Program-made: the position numbers and the translations under genes
The notes under the pieces: generated by a model
What the model was told of the DNA's origin: nothing
The model's input: only the letters and a program-made list of their open reading frames with translations
Database searches by the model: none
Part shown: positions 10,458 to 19,169 of the stretch, piece after piece
Numbering within the stretch: position 1 is the first letter of the stretch
Layout: each line of letters opens with the position of its first letter
Assembly (NCBI RefSeq): GCF_011393335.1
Contig: NZ_CP049865.1
Span: 682,001-746,000, forward strand
Direction of reading: 5' to 3'
DNA length: 64,000 nt
Source: Propioniciclava coleopterorum
Lineage (GTDB): Bacteria; Actinomycetota; Actinomycetes; Propionibacteriales; Propionibacteriaceae

Positions 10458-11744
10458 TCATGCCGACGGCACCACCTTCGTCAACGCCGTGATGGTCTTG
10501 TCCATCCAATCACCGTCGGAGGTGTCGTAAAGATGGGCAAGCAGCTTCATGGTGAACTTCATGAGCGTGGGTCTTGGCAAACCGTATCGCGTGCAGAGCC
10601 GCATGATCTCCGGACGCTCGATCAGGGACACGAAAACCTGCCCGAGTCGGTAGTAGCCGCCCCACTCGGCCTCCAGGCGGGTGCGGTAGCCGCCCAGCGC
10701 CTTCTCGGCGGCGCGGCCACCGACGCCGCGGGCGTGGGCGTCCGCGATGGCGTCGGCGGCCATCTCGGCGGCCTCCATCGCGTACGGGATGCCCTCACCG
10801 TTGAACGGGCTGACCATGCCGGCGGAGTCCCCCACCAGCACCAGGCCGCGCGTGTAGGCGGGCTTGCGGTTGAAGCTCATGGGCAGCGCGGCGGACCCGA
10901 TGGTGCCGACCTGGTTGGCCGGGTCGAGGCCCCACTGCCGCGGGGTGGCGCCGTTGAGCCACGTCTTGAGTTGCTCGCGGACGTTCATCTTCTGGCTGGT
11001 GGCGGTGCTGCTCACCGTGCCCAGGCCGACGTTGATCATGCCGTCGCCCAGCGGGAACATCCACGCGTAGCCGGGCAGCAGGTTGGACTCCCCGGGCTTG
11101 CCGTCCCACAACTCCAGGCACGACTCGATGAACGCCGAGTCGCCGGCGGGCGCCTTGAAGTAGGCGCGGGCGGCCACGCCCATGGGGCGGAGCTTGTTCT
11201 TCTCCAGACCCATGTTGAGCGCGAGCCGGCTGGAGTTGCCGTCGGCGGCGACCACGATCGGGGCGCGGAACTCGCGGCCGTCCTTGGCCCGGACGCCGAC
11301 GATGCGGTCGGTCGCGGGGTCGAGGATCGGCTCGGAGGCGCTGGTGTTCTCGTACAGGGTCGCGCCGGCCGTGGTCGCCAGGCGGGCGAGCATCTCGTCG
11401 AAGTCGCCGCGGCGTCGCGTCAGGCCGTAGTTGGGGAAGGAGGCCAGCTCGGGCCACAGGAACTCGAACGGTTCCTCGCGTCCGGCGTAGGTGCGCAGGC
11501 CGATGTTGTGCACCCAGCCCGCCTCCTCGGACACGTCCACACCGAGCCGGATGAGCTGCTTGGTGGCGCGGGGCGTGAGCCCGTCGCCGCACACCTTGTC
11601 GCGCGGGAAGGCCGACTTCTCGAGAAGGCTGACGTCCAATCCGCGGTCGGCGAGCCACTTCGCCGTCGTCGAGCCGCCGGGACCGGCACCCACGACGATC
11701 ACATCCGACTCGACCACCGCCGGCGCCGTGCGCTCCTCGGTCAT
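10458..11744 (-). CDS. Geranylgeranyl reductase family FAD protein (MenJ-like)
   Basis: Flavoprotein of the geranylgeranyl/digeranylgeranyl reductase family, 428 residues. It has an N-terminal Rossmann dinucleotide motif (VIVVGAGPGGSTTAKWLA), the family motif DKVCGDGLTPRA, and the second FAD motif VLVGDSAGMVSPFNGEGIP. In actinobacteria such proteins saturate one isoprene unit of the menaquinone side chain; that role is inferred here from family and from its place as first gene of the complex I operon, near menA and menG. I chose ATG 11744 because AAGGTGAGGA lies in front of it; an upstream in-frame ATG at 11771 lacks such a site. The 137 bases upstream must hold the operon promoter, but I see no convincing pair of hexamers. 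Confidence 0.85.
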   Translation of the reverse strand: MTEERTAPAVVESDVIVVGAGPGGSTTAKWLADRGLDVSLLEKSAFPRDKVCGDGLTPRATKQLIRLGVDVSEEAGWVHNIGLRTYAGREEPFEFLWPELASFPNYGLTRRRGDFDEMLARLATTAGATLYENTSASEPILDPATDRIVGVRAKDGREFRAPIVVAADGNSSRLALNMGLEKNKLRPMGVAARAYFKAPAGDSAFIESCLELWDGKPGESNLLPGYAWMFPLGDGMINVGLGTVSSTATSQKMNVREQLKTWLNGATPRQWGLDPANQVGTIGSAALPMSFNRKPAYTRGLVLVGDSAGMVSPFNGEGIPYAMEAAEMAADAIADAHARGVGGRAAEKALGGYRTRLEAEWGGYYRLGQVFVSLIERPEIMRLCTRYGLPRPTLMKFTMKLLAHLYDTSDGDWMDKTITALTKVVPSA

Positions 11745-11881
11745 CGAATCCTCACCTTCCCTGCGCCCCACCTCGGGACTGCCTCGCGTCAGTTTAGGCA
11801 GTTGAACGGGTAAGCGCCATTTGGTCCCACCGGTGGCAAACGCCGAAGTCAGAAAGGTTATTTAGGTGAGCATCGCCTTGC

Positions 11882-13593
11882 CTAATTGACGCGCTTGGCT
11901 TTCTCCGCGGCGAGCAGTTCCTTCTGTTCCTTGGCCTGCTCCTGGAGTTCCTCGGTGTTGAACCCCGAGCGCAGGAACAGGGCCACGACCAGCGCCAACG
12001 CCAGCGACCAGATCGGGTCCAGGCCCAGCAGGATCGGCACCGTGATGAGGGTCACCACGTCGAAGCCGCGCAGCAGGTTGAGGATGAGCGTCGGGGGCAT
12101 GGCACCGGCCGCGGTGGCCATCATGGGGACGCCGAAGTCGACGCCCTTGGCCGTCTGCCAGCGCACGGCGCCGAGCAGGCCGGCGGCCCCGCAGGCCACC
12201 GCGATGCTGGAGGCCTGCACCAGACCCCGCCCCACTCCCCGACGACCCCGGCGAACGCGGGCGCCACCAGCAGCGCCCACAGGAACGCCAGGATCCCGGG
12301 GACGACGAACAGCGCCGTCCGGATCTGGCCGGTCGAGAACGGGAAGGTGCGGGCGAGCCCGCGGGTGCGCGACAGGACGCGCAGCGCGCCCAGCGTCGGG
12401 ATGAGCGCCAGCATCAGGGCCAGCGCCGAGAGCCAGGGGGCCATGAGGCTGAGGCCGACGGCCTCGCAGGCGTAGGGGGCCAGGACGGCGGCCGCGACCC
12501 CCAGCAGCGGCTGCGGGAACCGCAGCAGGCGCTGCGCGTCGCGCCACACCAGCGCCGCGACCCCGGCGCCGCGGCCGCGCGTGGGCCGGACGTGGCCGCG
12601 CTCGATGGCCTTGCGGTCCACGAGGATGTCGCGCATCAGGCCCAGGTCGAGGCCGAACATCGCACCCTGCAGCCCCGACACCAGCGACCCGCCGCTGGTC
12701 AGCCGCAGGCTGTGGAACTCCTCGAGCCGGCGGCGGGCCGCCAGGGCGGCACCGACCGTCGCGGCGATCCCGAGTCCGGCGAAGGCCCACGGGGCCGCCC
12801 CGTGCCAGGGCGGCGGCGCCAGCGTCAACCAGCCGCCCGCGACCCCGACCATCAGGCCGAACGCGCCGACGGCGCCGGCGGCGAACAGCGCCTGCACCAC
12901 CCTGGCGCGCCCGGAGCGCTCGTGGGACTGTTCGAGCGCGGCCCACGCCACCGCGCCGGACGCGGTGAAGCCGGCGGCCAGCGACCAGGCGGCGATGACG
13001 GCGGGCGGCTCGCCCGCGACGCCCGCGACCGCCGCCATCGCGACGGCGGCGACGACCCAGCCCAGGCCCAGCGCGGCCCAGAGGCGTCCGCGCAGGAAGG
13101 GCGCGCGCCGCACCGGGGCGAGCAGCAGCCAGAAGCCCTCGGCCGAGGAGGCGAGCACCGGCCCGAAGATGCGGGCCAGCGACAGCGCCAGCGCGCCGAG
13201 CGCGAAGTACATGCCCCACGGCACGAGCATCCGGCCGTTGAGGCAGGCGGCGGTGTCGCAGGCCGCGGAGGTCGCCTGGCTGTTGATCAGGACGTTCACG
13301 GCCATGGCGCCGATCATCAGCACGCTGAGGATCGCGATGTAGGTGTCGGAGATGACCTGGCCCAGCGTGCGGGTCGCCCGGCCCCGGCGCCACTCCTGCA
13401 CCAGGGACCGCAGCCCCGCCTCGTTGACGGCGGCCACGGGGGCGCCCGGGCTGGGCGCGAAGTCCCACACCCTGTCGGCGTAGGCCGCGTACGGGTCGCC
13501 CGCGGGCTGGGGGCGCCAGATCGGGGGTGCCGCCCGCTCGTCGGCGCCGGGTTTGTCCCCGATGCGGTGCGCGCGTCGCCGTCCCTTGGCCAT
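11882..13593 (-). CDS. Multi-pass membrane protein, probable ABC permease, DUF6297-like (frame broken once)
   Basis: About 570 residues with a dozen or more hydrophobic segments after a hydrophilic, Arg-rich N-terminus (MAKGRRRAHRIGD). From memory it resembles the actinobacterial DUF6297 proteins, which sit beside a single ATPase gene; here that ATPase is the next gene upstream. Together they look like a two-component ABC exporter of unknown substrate. The frame breaks at 12237-12240, where one G is missing from a run of four on the coding strand; restoring it joins FAGVVG to GVGRGLVQASS. The C-terminus is an amphipathic, Lys/Glu-rich helix. Start ATG 13593 has GAAGGGGA in front. Confidence 0.7.
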
Positions 13594-13704
13594 CACGTCC
13601 CCTTCAGCGTCGTGGCGGCGCGACCGTGCCGCCCCCGGGGCGATGCTACCCACGTCGCGCAGCCGGGCGGGCGTGCGGCCCCGCCCGCATCGGCGGCGCA
13701 TCGG

Positions 13705-14381
13705 CTAGGCGATCGCCTCGTCGGCGTCGGCCTCGGGGCCGCCCGTGCCACCCTCCAGATGCACCTCGCGGGTGGCGACCTTCGCGACGAGGTAGGGGTC
13801 GTGCGAGGCGAAGACGAGCGCGAGCCCGTCCTTGCGCTCGGACTCCAGCCTCGCGGCCAGCCAGGCGACGCCCTCGACGTCGAGGCGCTGCTCCGGCTCG
13901 TCCAGCACGAGCAGCTTGCGCGGCCGGACGAACGCGGTCGCCAGGGCCAGCCGGCGGCGCTGACCCGAGCTGAGGGTGCCGGGGAGCTGGCCCGACTGCG
14001 GCACGAGCTCGACCTCGGCCAGGACGGCGTCCACGAGCGGCTCGGGATCCGGGACGCCGTGGGCGCGCGCCAGCAGGTCCAGGTGCTCCACCACCGACAG
14101 GTCGGGGAAGAAGTCGAGGTCGTCGATGACCGAGGCCATGCCCCGCCGCACGTCGGCGTCGGTTTCGGACAGCCGGCGGCCCTCGAACTCGACCCGGCCC
14201 TCGTCGGGCCGGATGGCGCCCACCAGCATCCGCAGGATGGTGGACTTGCCCGCGCCGTTGCGTCCGGTCAGGGCGATCGCCTCCCCGGTCGCACGGTCAG
14301 CGAGAAGTCGCTGACGATCGGCACGGGGCCGAAGGACTTCGCGAGGGAGGTTGCTGTGAGCACGGGTGCGCGGGACGCCAT
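13705..14381 (-). CDS. ABC transporter ATP-binding protein (frame broken once)
   Basis: ABC ATPase of about 226 residues. Visible motifs are Walker [10 protein letters not shown], signature [12 protein letters not shown], Walker [13 protein letters not shown] and the switch His in [11 protein letters not shown]. The N-terminus, starting [19 protein letters not shown] from ATG 14381, is in a different frame from the rest; adding one G to the GGGG run at 14283-14286 joins VRP to [11 protein letters not shown]. It lies 111 bases upstream of the permease gene on the same strand and presumably powers it. Divergent from menG, with only 26 bases between the two start codons. Confidence 0.85.
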
Positions 14382-14407
14382 GGTCCAAGTCTGGCAGGAT
14401 TCCTCAG

Positions 14408-15109
14408 GTGCAAAAGTTTGATGCTCGAGCCACGCTCGCCAAGCGGCGGGCCGACGTCGCCGAGATGTTCGACGGGGTGGCCGGCCGCTACGACCTGATG
14501 AACGACCTCATGACGGGCGGCCTGCAGCGGCAGTGGCGGCACGAGTTGGAGCACGCGCTCGACCCGCGCCCCGGCCAGCGGATCCTCGACCTGGCCGCCG
14601 GCACCGGCACGTCCTCGCGCGCCCTGGCCGACGCCGGCGCGCTCGTGGTCCCCGCGGACCTGTCGTTCAACATGCTCGCCGAGGGACGCAAGCGGCAGCC
14701 CGACCTGCCGTTCGTGAACGCGGACGCGCTCCAGCTGCCGTTCGCGGACGGCACGTTCGACGCCGTGACGATCAGCTACGGGCTGCGCAACGTCGAGGAC
14801 ACCGTGGAGGCCCTCACCGAGATGCGCCGCGTGACCGCCCCCGGCGGTCGCCTGGTCATCGCCGAGTTCTCCACCCCGACGTGGGGGCCGTTCCGGTCGG
14901 TCTACCGCGAGTGGATCATGGCGGCCCTGCCCGCGCTGGCCAAGCCGTTCTCGTCCAACCCGCGCGCCTACAGCTACCTGGCCGAGTCGATCCTGGCGTG
15001 GCCCGACCAGGAGGGGCTGGCCGACCTGCTGCGCGCCGCAGGCTGGCGGGACGTGGAGTGGAAGAACCTCTCCGGCGGCATCGTCGCCCTGCACCGGGCG
15101 GTGGCCTAG
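14408..15109 (+). CDS. menG: Demethylmenaquinone methyltransferase
   Basis: SAM-dependent C-methyltransferase of the UbiE/MenG family, completing menaquinone by methylating the naphthoquinone ring. The 233-residue protein begins [21 protein letters not shown] and shows motif [17 protein letters not shown], the family block [18 protein letters not shown], and [16 protein letters not shown] use GTG 14408; the open frame begins 42 bases earlier, but that stretch overlaps the divergent ABC gene's start. Fits functionally with menA and the nuo operon nearby. Its TAG is three bases before the next gene's start. Confidence 0.93.
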   Translation: MQKFDARATLAKRRADVAEMFDGVAGRYDLMNDLMTGGLQRQWRHELEHALDPRPGQRILDLAAGTGTSSRALADAGALVVPADLSFNMLAEGRKRQPDLPFVNADALQLPFADGTFDAVTISYGLRNVEDTVEALTEMRRVTAPGGRLVIAEFSTPTWGPFRSVYREWIMAALPALAKPFSSNPRAYSYLAESILAWPDQEGLADLLRAAGWRDVEWKNLSGGIVALHRAVA

Positions 15110-15112
15110 GCG

Positions 15113-16807
15113 TTGGCCGGGGAGTTCGTTCTCGACGCCTACGCCGCCCGCAGCTGCCCGCTGAAGACGGTCCACCGGTTCACGCCCGGGCTCGAGCCGC
15201 CGATCGACCGGCCGCCGGACCCGCCGTTCTTCCACGACGCCGAGGCCATCGAGGCCGAGGTCTACGGGCTGCTGCTGGCCGCGGACGCCGAGACGGCCGA
15301 CCTGCGCGGGACGCGGGCGGCCGACACCGTGGCGGCCGAGCAGGCCACCATCGCGGCGATGCGCGCCGGCGCGCCGCTGATCCTGGCCCCCACGCTGCCG
15401 CGCGACCGCGCCGGGCACCGCACCGGCCATCCGTCGCTGTTGGTCCGCGAGACGGGCGACGGCCCCGGCTACCACCCGGTGCAGATCAAGTTCCACCGCG
15501 TCCTGGAGTCGACCGCGCCGGACTCGCCCCCGCTGTACGCCACGACGCTCGGGGCGCCGCGCGAGCTGACGACCGTCCCGGCGCGCGGCTACCGCTGGCG
15601 GCACCGGCTGGCCGCGGCGCTGCAGCTCGCCCACTACTGGCGGATGCTGGAGGCGTCCGGCTACGCCGCGCAGCGCCCGGCGGGCGGGCTGATCGGCCTG
15701 GACCGGATCCCGGTGCACGGCGGCCAGCCGGGGCAGGTCATCACGTGGCTGGACCTGGCCGCCCCGCGCGTCCCGCAGAACCCCGACACCGTGCCTGTCC
15801 CCCGCGACGCCGACCCCACCAGCGTGCTGGAGCGCTACGACGCCGACTTCGCCACCCGCGTCGCGCTCGCCACCGACGCCCTGTCCGCCGACCCGCACGA
15901 CCCTCCGCCGCTGACCCCGATCCTCACCCCGGAGTGCCGCGGCTGCGTCTGGCTCCCGCGCTGCACCACGTTCCTCGACGCGGACGACCTCACCCGCCGG
16001 ATCAACAAGTCCCCGCTGGACGCCCACGAGGTCACCACGCTGCGCGGCCTCGGGATCGACACCGTGCCCGACCTCGCGCACACCGAGCTGGACGGCCTGC
16101 TCGCCGACTACCTGCCGCGCGCCAGCCACCGCGACGATGCCGAGGACCGGCTGCGCCGCGCCCATCACCGGGCGCGGCTGCTCGACTCCGGCGTCGCGCT
16201 GGAGCGCGAGACGTCCGGGGAACTGCCGCTGCCCCGCCACGACCTGGAGATCGACGTCGACATCGAGACGTCCGCCGACGACCGGGTCTACCTGTGGGGG
16301 TTCTGGATCGACGATCCGGAGGCGGGCGAGCCGTACGCCCGGCAGTTCGTCTCGTTCACCGACCTGGACGCCGAGGGCGAGCGCGCCCTGGCCGCCGAGG
16401 CGATGGCCTGGCTCCGCGTCCTCGTGGAGGGCCGCGACGCCGCCGTCTACCACTACTCCGACTACGAGACCGTCCGCCTCGGCAGGCTCGCGGCGCACCT
16501 CGGCGAGCTCGGCGCCTGGGCGCAGGGATGGGCGACCGCGCACTTCGTCGACCTGTTCACCGTCGTCCGGGAGAACTTCTTCGGCGCGAACGGGCTGGGC
16601 CTGAAGGTGGTGGCCTCGGCGGTCGCCGGCTTCGAGTGGCGCGACGACGAGCCGGGCGGGCTGAACTCCCAGGCGTGGTTCGCCGACGCCGTGCACGCGT
16701 CCGACGACCTGGAGCGCGAGATCGCGCGCATCCGCGTGCTGGAGTACAACGAGGACGACGTCCGCGCCACCTGGCACCTGCGCCGCTGGCTGCGGACCCA
16801 GGACTGA
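15113..16807 (+). CDS. TM0106 family RecB-like putative nuclease
   Basis: A 564-residue protein of the TM0106 family, which couples a RecB-like/Cas4-like region to an RNase H-like region. Visible features are the N-terminal FVLDAYAARSCPLKTVHRF, a basic/acidic mid-section (YHPVQIKFHRVLE), the Cys motif CRGCVWLPRC, and the C-terminal exonuclease-like blocks IDVDIETSADDRVYLWGFW, VYHYSDYETVRL and YNEDDVRATWHLRRWL. The start is TTG at 15113, three bases after menG, so translation is probably coupled. Function in vivo is unknown; a role in DNA processing is inferred from domains only. Confidence 0.8.
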   Translation: MAGEFVLDAYAARSCPLKTVHRFTPGLEPPIDRPPDPPFFHDAEAIEAEVYGLLLAADAETADLRGTRAADTVAAEQATIAAMRAGAPLILAPTLPRDRAGHRTGHPSLLVRETGDGPGYHPVQIKFHRVLESTAPDSPPLYATTLGAPRELTTVPARGYRWRHRLAAALQLAHYWRMLEASGYAAQRPAGGLIGLDRIPVHGGQPGQVITWLDLAAPRVPQNPDTVPVPRDADPTSVLERYDADFATRVALATDALSADPHDPPPLTPILTPECRGCVWLPRCTTFLDADDLTRRINKSPLDAHEVTTLRGLGIDTVPDLAHTELDGLLADYLPRASHRDDAEDRLRRAHHRARLLDSGVALERETSGELPLPRHDLEIDVDIETSADDRVYLWGFWIDDPEAGEPYARQFVSFTDLDAEGERALAAEAMAWLRVLVEGRDAAVYHYSDYETVRLGRLAAHLGELGAWAQGWATAHFVDLFTVVRENFFGANGLGLKVVASAVAGFEWRDDEPGGLNSQAWFADAVHASDDLEREIARIRVLEYNEDDVRATWHLRRWLRTQD

Positions 16808-16846
16808 GCGGCCCTGGACAGCCCGGACGCCGACCGTCGCGGAGGC

Positions 16847-17302
16847 TCAGCCCGCCGCGCGGCGGCCGGGCACGCCGGCCTTGCCCCGCACGACGACCTC
16901 GTCCTTGCCGGCGGCGTCGGCGAGGCGGCCCGCGAGCGCGAGGGCCGCGCCGCGTCCGAACCACGCCAGGCCGCCGAGCTGGACCTCCTCCAGCATCCGC
17001 CCCTTCCGGACGCCGACCGCGGGCACCGTCATGATCCCGGCCGACACCACCTCCACCGAGGCGATGTCCTCCCAGGCCACGTCACCGTGCCCCGGGACGC
17101 GCATGCCGAACGGCCCGTAGTGCACGAGCATGCTCACGCCCAGCCAGCCGGTGAGGATCGCCCCGACGGCGCCGCCCGCGGCGAACACCAGCCCGACGGT
17201 GCCGGGGAACAGCATCCAGCCGACCAGGCCCAGCACGACCCACAGGGCCGCGATGACGAACGTGAGCCACACCATCGGGCCCGCCAGGGTGCGGCTGTTC
17301 AT
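16847..17302 (-). CDS. Small membrane protein with bacterial PH-like domain
   Basis: 151 residues: two N-terminal transmembrane helices (VWLTFVIAALWVVLGLVGWML and the following Gly/Ala-rich segment), then a beta-rich soluble domain (FGMRVPGHGDVAWEDIASVE) resembling the bacterial PH domains that follow membrane segments in actinobacteria. Start ATG 17302 overlaps the menA stop as ATGA, so it is cotranscribed with menA. No function can be assigned; the association with menA recurs in actinobacteria. Confidence 0.7.
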   Translation of the reverse strand: MNSRTLAGPMVWLTFVIAALWVVLGLVGWMLFPGTVGLVFAAGGAVGAILTGWLGVSMLVHYGPFGMRVPGHGDVAWEDIASVEVVSAGIMTVPAVGVRKGRMLEEVQLGGLAWFGRGAALALAGRLADAAGKDEVVVRGKAGVPGRRAAG

Positions 17303-18177
17303 GCCCCGATCACCGCCCCGACGAGGATGCCGACCGACGCGGCGAGTTCCGCCAGGCCGGTCGCCTTGAGGGTGGGGATGAGGGCGCGGCCGTCTGCGCC
17401 GCCCAGCACGTCCCGCACGGGGCGGACCAGCAGGGCGAACCCGACCAGCCCCAGCAGCACCCACCACGACGTGCCCGCGGCCGTCCCGACCACGCCGAGC
17501 GCCCCCAGGGCCACCAGGCCGGCGTACAGCGACCGGGTGCCGCCGTCGCCGAGCCGCACGGCCAGCGTCCGCTTGCCCGCCGCCGCGTCGCCGGCCCGGT
17601 CGCGGAGGTTGTTGGTGACCAGCACCGCGGCCGACAGCGCCCCGGCGAACACGCCGGCCGCCCAGGCGGTCGCCGGGACCCGCAGCAGCTGGACGTAGGT
17701 CGTGCCGGCGACCGCGACCAGCCCGAAGAAGACGAAGACGAACGCCTCGCCGAGGCCGGCGTAGCCGTAGGGGCGCGTGCCGCCGGTGTAGAACCAGGCG
17801 GCCAGGATGCAGGCCGCGCCCAGCGCCAGCAGCCACCACTGCCCGGTCAGCACCACCAGCGCCAGCCCCACGACGCCGGCCAGCCCGAAGCAGCCGAAGG
17901 CGGCCCGCTTCACCGCCTGCGGCGTCGCGGCTCCCGAGCCGACGAGGCGCAGCGGGCCGACGCGCTCGTCGTCGGTGCCGCGGATGCCGTCGGAGTAGTC
18001 GTTGGCGTAGTTGACGCCCACCTGGAGGGCCAGCGCCACGACCAGGGCGAGCGCCGCGTGCAGCGGGCGGAAGCCGTGCGCGGCGATCGCGACGGCCGTG
18101 CCGGCCAGCACGGGCGCGATGGCCGCGGGGAGGGTGCGCAGCCGCGCTCCCTTGACCCATTCCGACGTCGTCGCCAC
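17299..18177 (-). CDS. menA: 1,4-dihydroxy-2-naphthoate polyprenyltransferase
   Basis: Integral membrane UbiA-family prenyltransferase attaching the polyprenyl chain to 1,4-dihydroxy-2-naphthoate. The 292-residue protein shows the first Asp-rich site NYANDYSDGIRGTDDERVGP, the second VLVTNNLRDRAGDAAAGKRTLAVRLG, and about nine helices. I chose GTG 18177 because a GGGGAG site lies four bases upstream and the family N-terminus (WVKGARLRTLPAAIAPV) follows at once; the longer open frame upstream is not protein-like. Overlaps the PH-like gene. Confidence 0.93.
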   Translation of the reverse strand: MATTSEWVKGARLRTLPAAIAPVLAGTAVAIAAHGFRPLHAALALVVALALQVGVNYANDYSDGIRGTDDERVGPLRLVGSGAATPQAVKRAAFGCFGLAGVVGLALVVLTGQWWLLALGAACILAAWFYTGGTRPYGYAGLGEAFVFVFFGLVAVAGTTYVQLLRVPATAWAAGVFAGALSAAVLVTNNLRDRAGDAAAGKRTLAVRLGDGGTRSLYAGLVALGALGVVGTAAGTSWWVLLGLVGFALLVRPVRDVLGGADGRALIPTLKATGLAELAASVGILVGAVIGA

Positions 18178-18241
18178 GGCTCTCCCCTCGCTCGCGCCCG
18201 GCGCCTCACCGGTCCCGCCCCATCCTTCCACGCGGGCTGGG

Positions 18242-18247
18242 TACATT
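18242..18247 (+). promoter_or_regulatory. -10 hexamer of a leaderless gene (TACATT)
   Basis: TACATT ends six bases before ATG 18254. This places transcription start on or next to the A of the start codon, so the mRNA would be leaderless. No ribosome-binding site is present. Confidence 0.5.
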
Positions 18248-18253
18248 GGTGGC

Positions 18254-18505
18254 ATGCCCCGCGTCGTGCTCGTGATCCTGCTGATCGCCCTGATCATCTA
18301 CTCGTTGATCGAGGCGGGCCAGGCCGACGGCGATCGCGTCCGCCTGATGCCCCGCTGGCTGTGGATCGTCGCGATCCTGCTGCTACCCGGCGTGGGCGCC
18401 GTCGCCTGGCTCCTGCTCGGACGCCCGACGGGCCGCCCGGGCACCGGGGGGCGGGGGCGTCCGATGGCGCCCGACGACGACGTGGACTTCCTGCGCGGCC
18501 TGTGA
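18254..18505 (+). CDS. PLDc_N-type small membrane protein
   Basis: 83 residues with two hydrophobic helices (VVLVILLIALIIYSLIEA and LWIVAILLLPGVGAVAWLLLG) separated by a short polar loop ending MPRWLW, the arrangement of the phospholipase D nuclease N-terminal (PLDc_N) family found as short stand-alone actinobacterial proteins. The C-terminal tail is Gly/Arg-rich and ends in an acidic cluster. Divergent from menA; convergent with the response regulator, with one base between the two stop codons. Role unknown. Confidence 0.75.
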   Translation: MPRVVLVILLIALIIYSLIEAGQADGDRVRLMPRWLWIVAILLLPGVGAVAWLLLGRPTGRPGTGGRGRPMAPDDDVDFLRGL

Positions 18506-18506
18506 G

Positions 18507-19169
18507 CTAGAACCGGGGCTCGACCGGCGGCACGATGCCGTCCTCGACCGCCCGGCGGAAGAGTTCGAGCTTGGACGCCGCGGGCCGGTCGACCTGGGTG
18601 TACTTCGCGCGGATGCGCTTGAGGTACTCCTTGACCGAGTTCTCGGTGATGTAGAGCGTCCGGCCGATCGGCGGGATCTCCAGCCCGGCCGCGTACAGGC
18701 TCAGCACCTCGCGCTCGCGCGGCCCCAGCGCGGCCGCCACGTAGGTCGCGTCGCCCTCGATGGCGGCGAGGATCTCCTGGCTGATGACCTGCCGGCCCTC
18801 GTGCACCGCGACGATGGCCTCGACGGTTTCGGCGATCGGCTCGGCCTTGCGGCACACCCCGTCGGCGCCGCCGGCGAGCGCGCGTCGCAGCATCCTGACG
18901 TTGTCGGCGATGGAGTACACCAGCACCCGGTGCCCCTCGGCGCGCAACGCCTCGGCGTTGTCCTTGGGGTCGGAGCCGTCGCCCAGGTTGAGGTCGAGGA
19001 GGACCACGTCGGCGTCGGCCGGGTCGCGCGCGAGGAAGTCCGCGACGGTCGCGGCCCCCTCGATGACGCGCAGGGAGCGGCCGGACGCGCGCAGCGCGGC
19101 CGACATCCCCACCCGGATCGCCTCGTGGTCGTCGATGATCGCCACCACGATCTCGGGGGCACCGTTCAT
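18507..19169 (-). CDS. Response regulator, LuxR/NarL-type
   Basis: 220 residues: receiver domain with acidic pair D13-D14 and phospho-acceptor D59 (VVLLDLNLGDG), then a LuxR-type helix-turn-helix (LGPREREVLSLYAAGL ... ENSVKEYLKRIRAKY) at roughly 145-205. A DNA-binding transcription factor paired with the kinase just upstream, whose stop overlaps its start as ATGA. Targets unknown. It is the last gene of the leftward run that starts at the FMN riboswitch. Confidence 0.9.
   Translation of the reverse strand: MNGAPEIVVAIIDDHEAIRVGMSAALRASGRSLRVIEGAATVADFLARDPADADVVLLDLNLGDGSDPKDNAEALRAEGHRVLVYSIADNVRMLRRALAGGADGVCRKAEPIAETVEAIVAVHEGRQVISQEILAAIEGDATYVAAALGPREREVLSLYAAGLEIPPIGRTLYITENSVKEYLKRIRAKYTQVDRPAASKLELFRRAVEDGIVPPVEPRF

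Noticed and set aside
11861-11885. TTAGG ... CCTAA pair that looks like an IdeR/DtxR iron box upstream of the nuo operon
   Set aside because: The half-sites are 24 bases end to end instead of 19, and inner positions match poorly (7 of 10). The right half overlaps the stop codon of the neighbouring gene.
15113-16807. Cas4 or a defence nuclease, because of the RecB-like part
   Set aside because: The domain order fits the stand-alone TM0106 family; there are no CRISPR or defence genes around, and it is coupled to menG.
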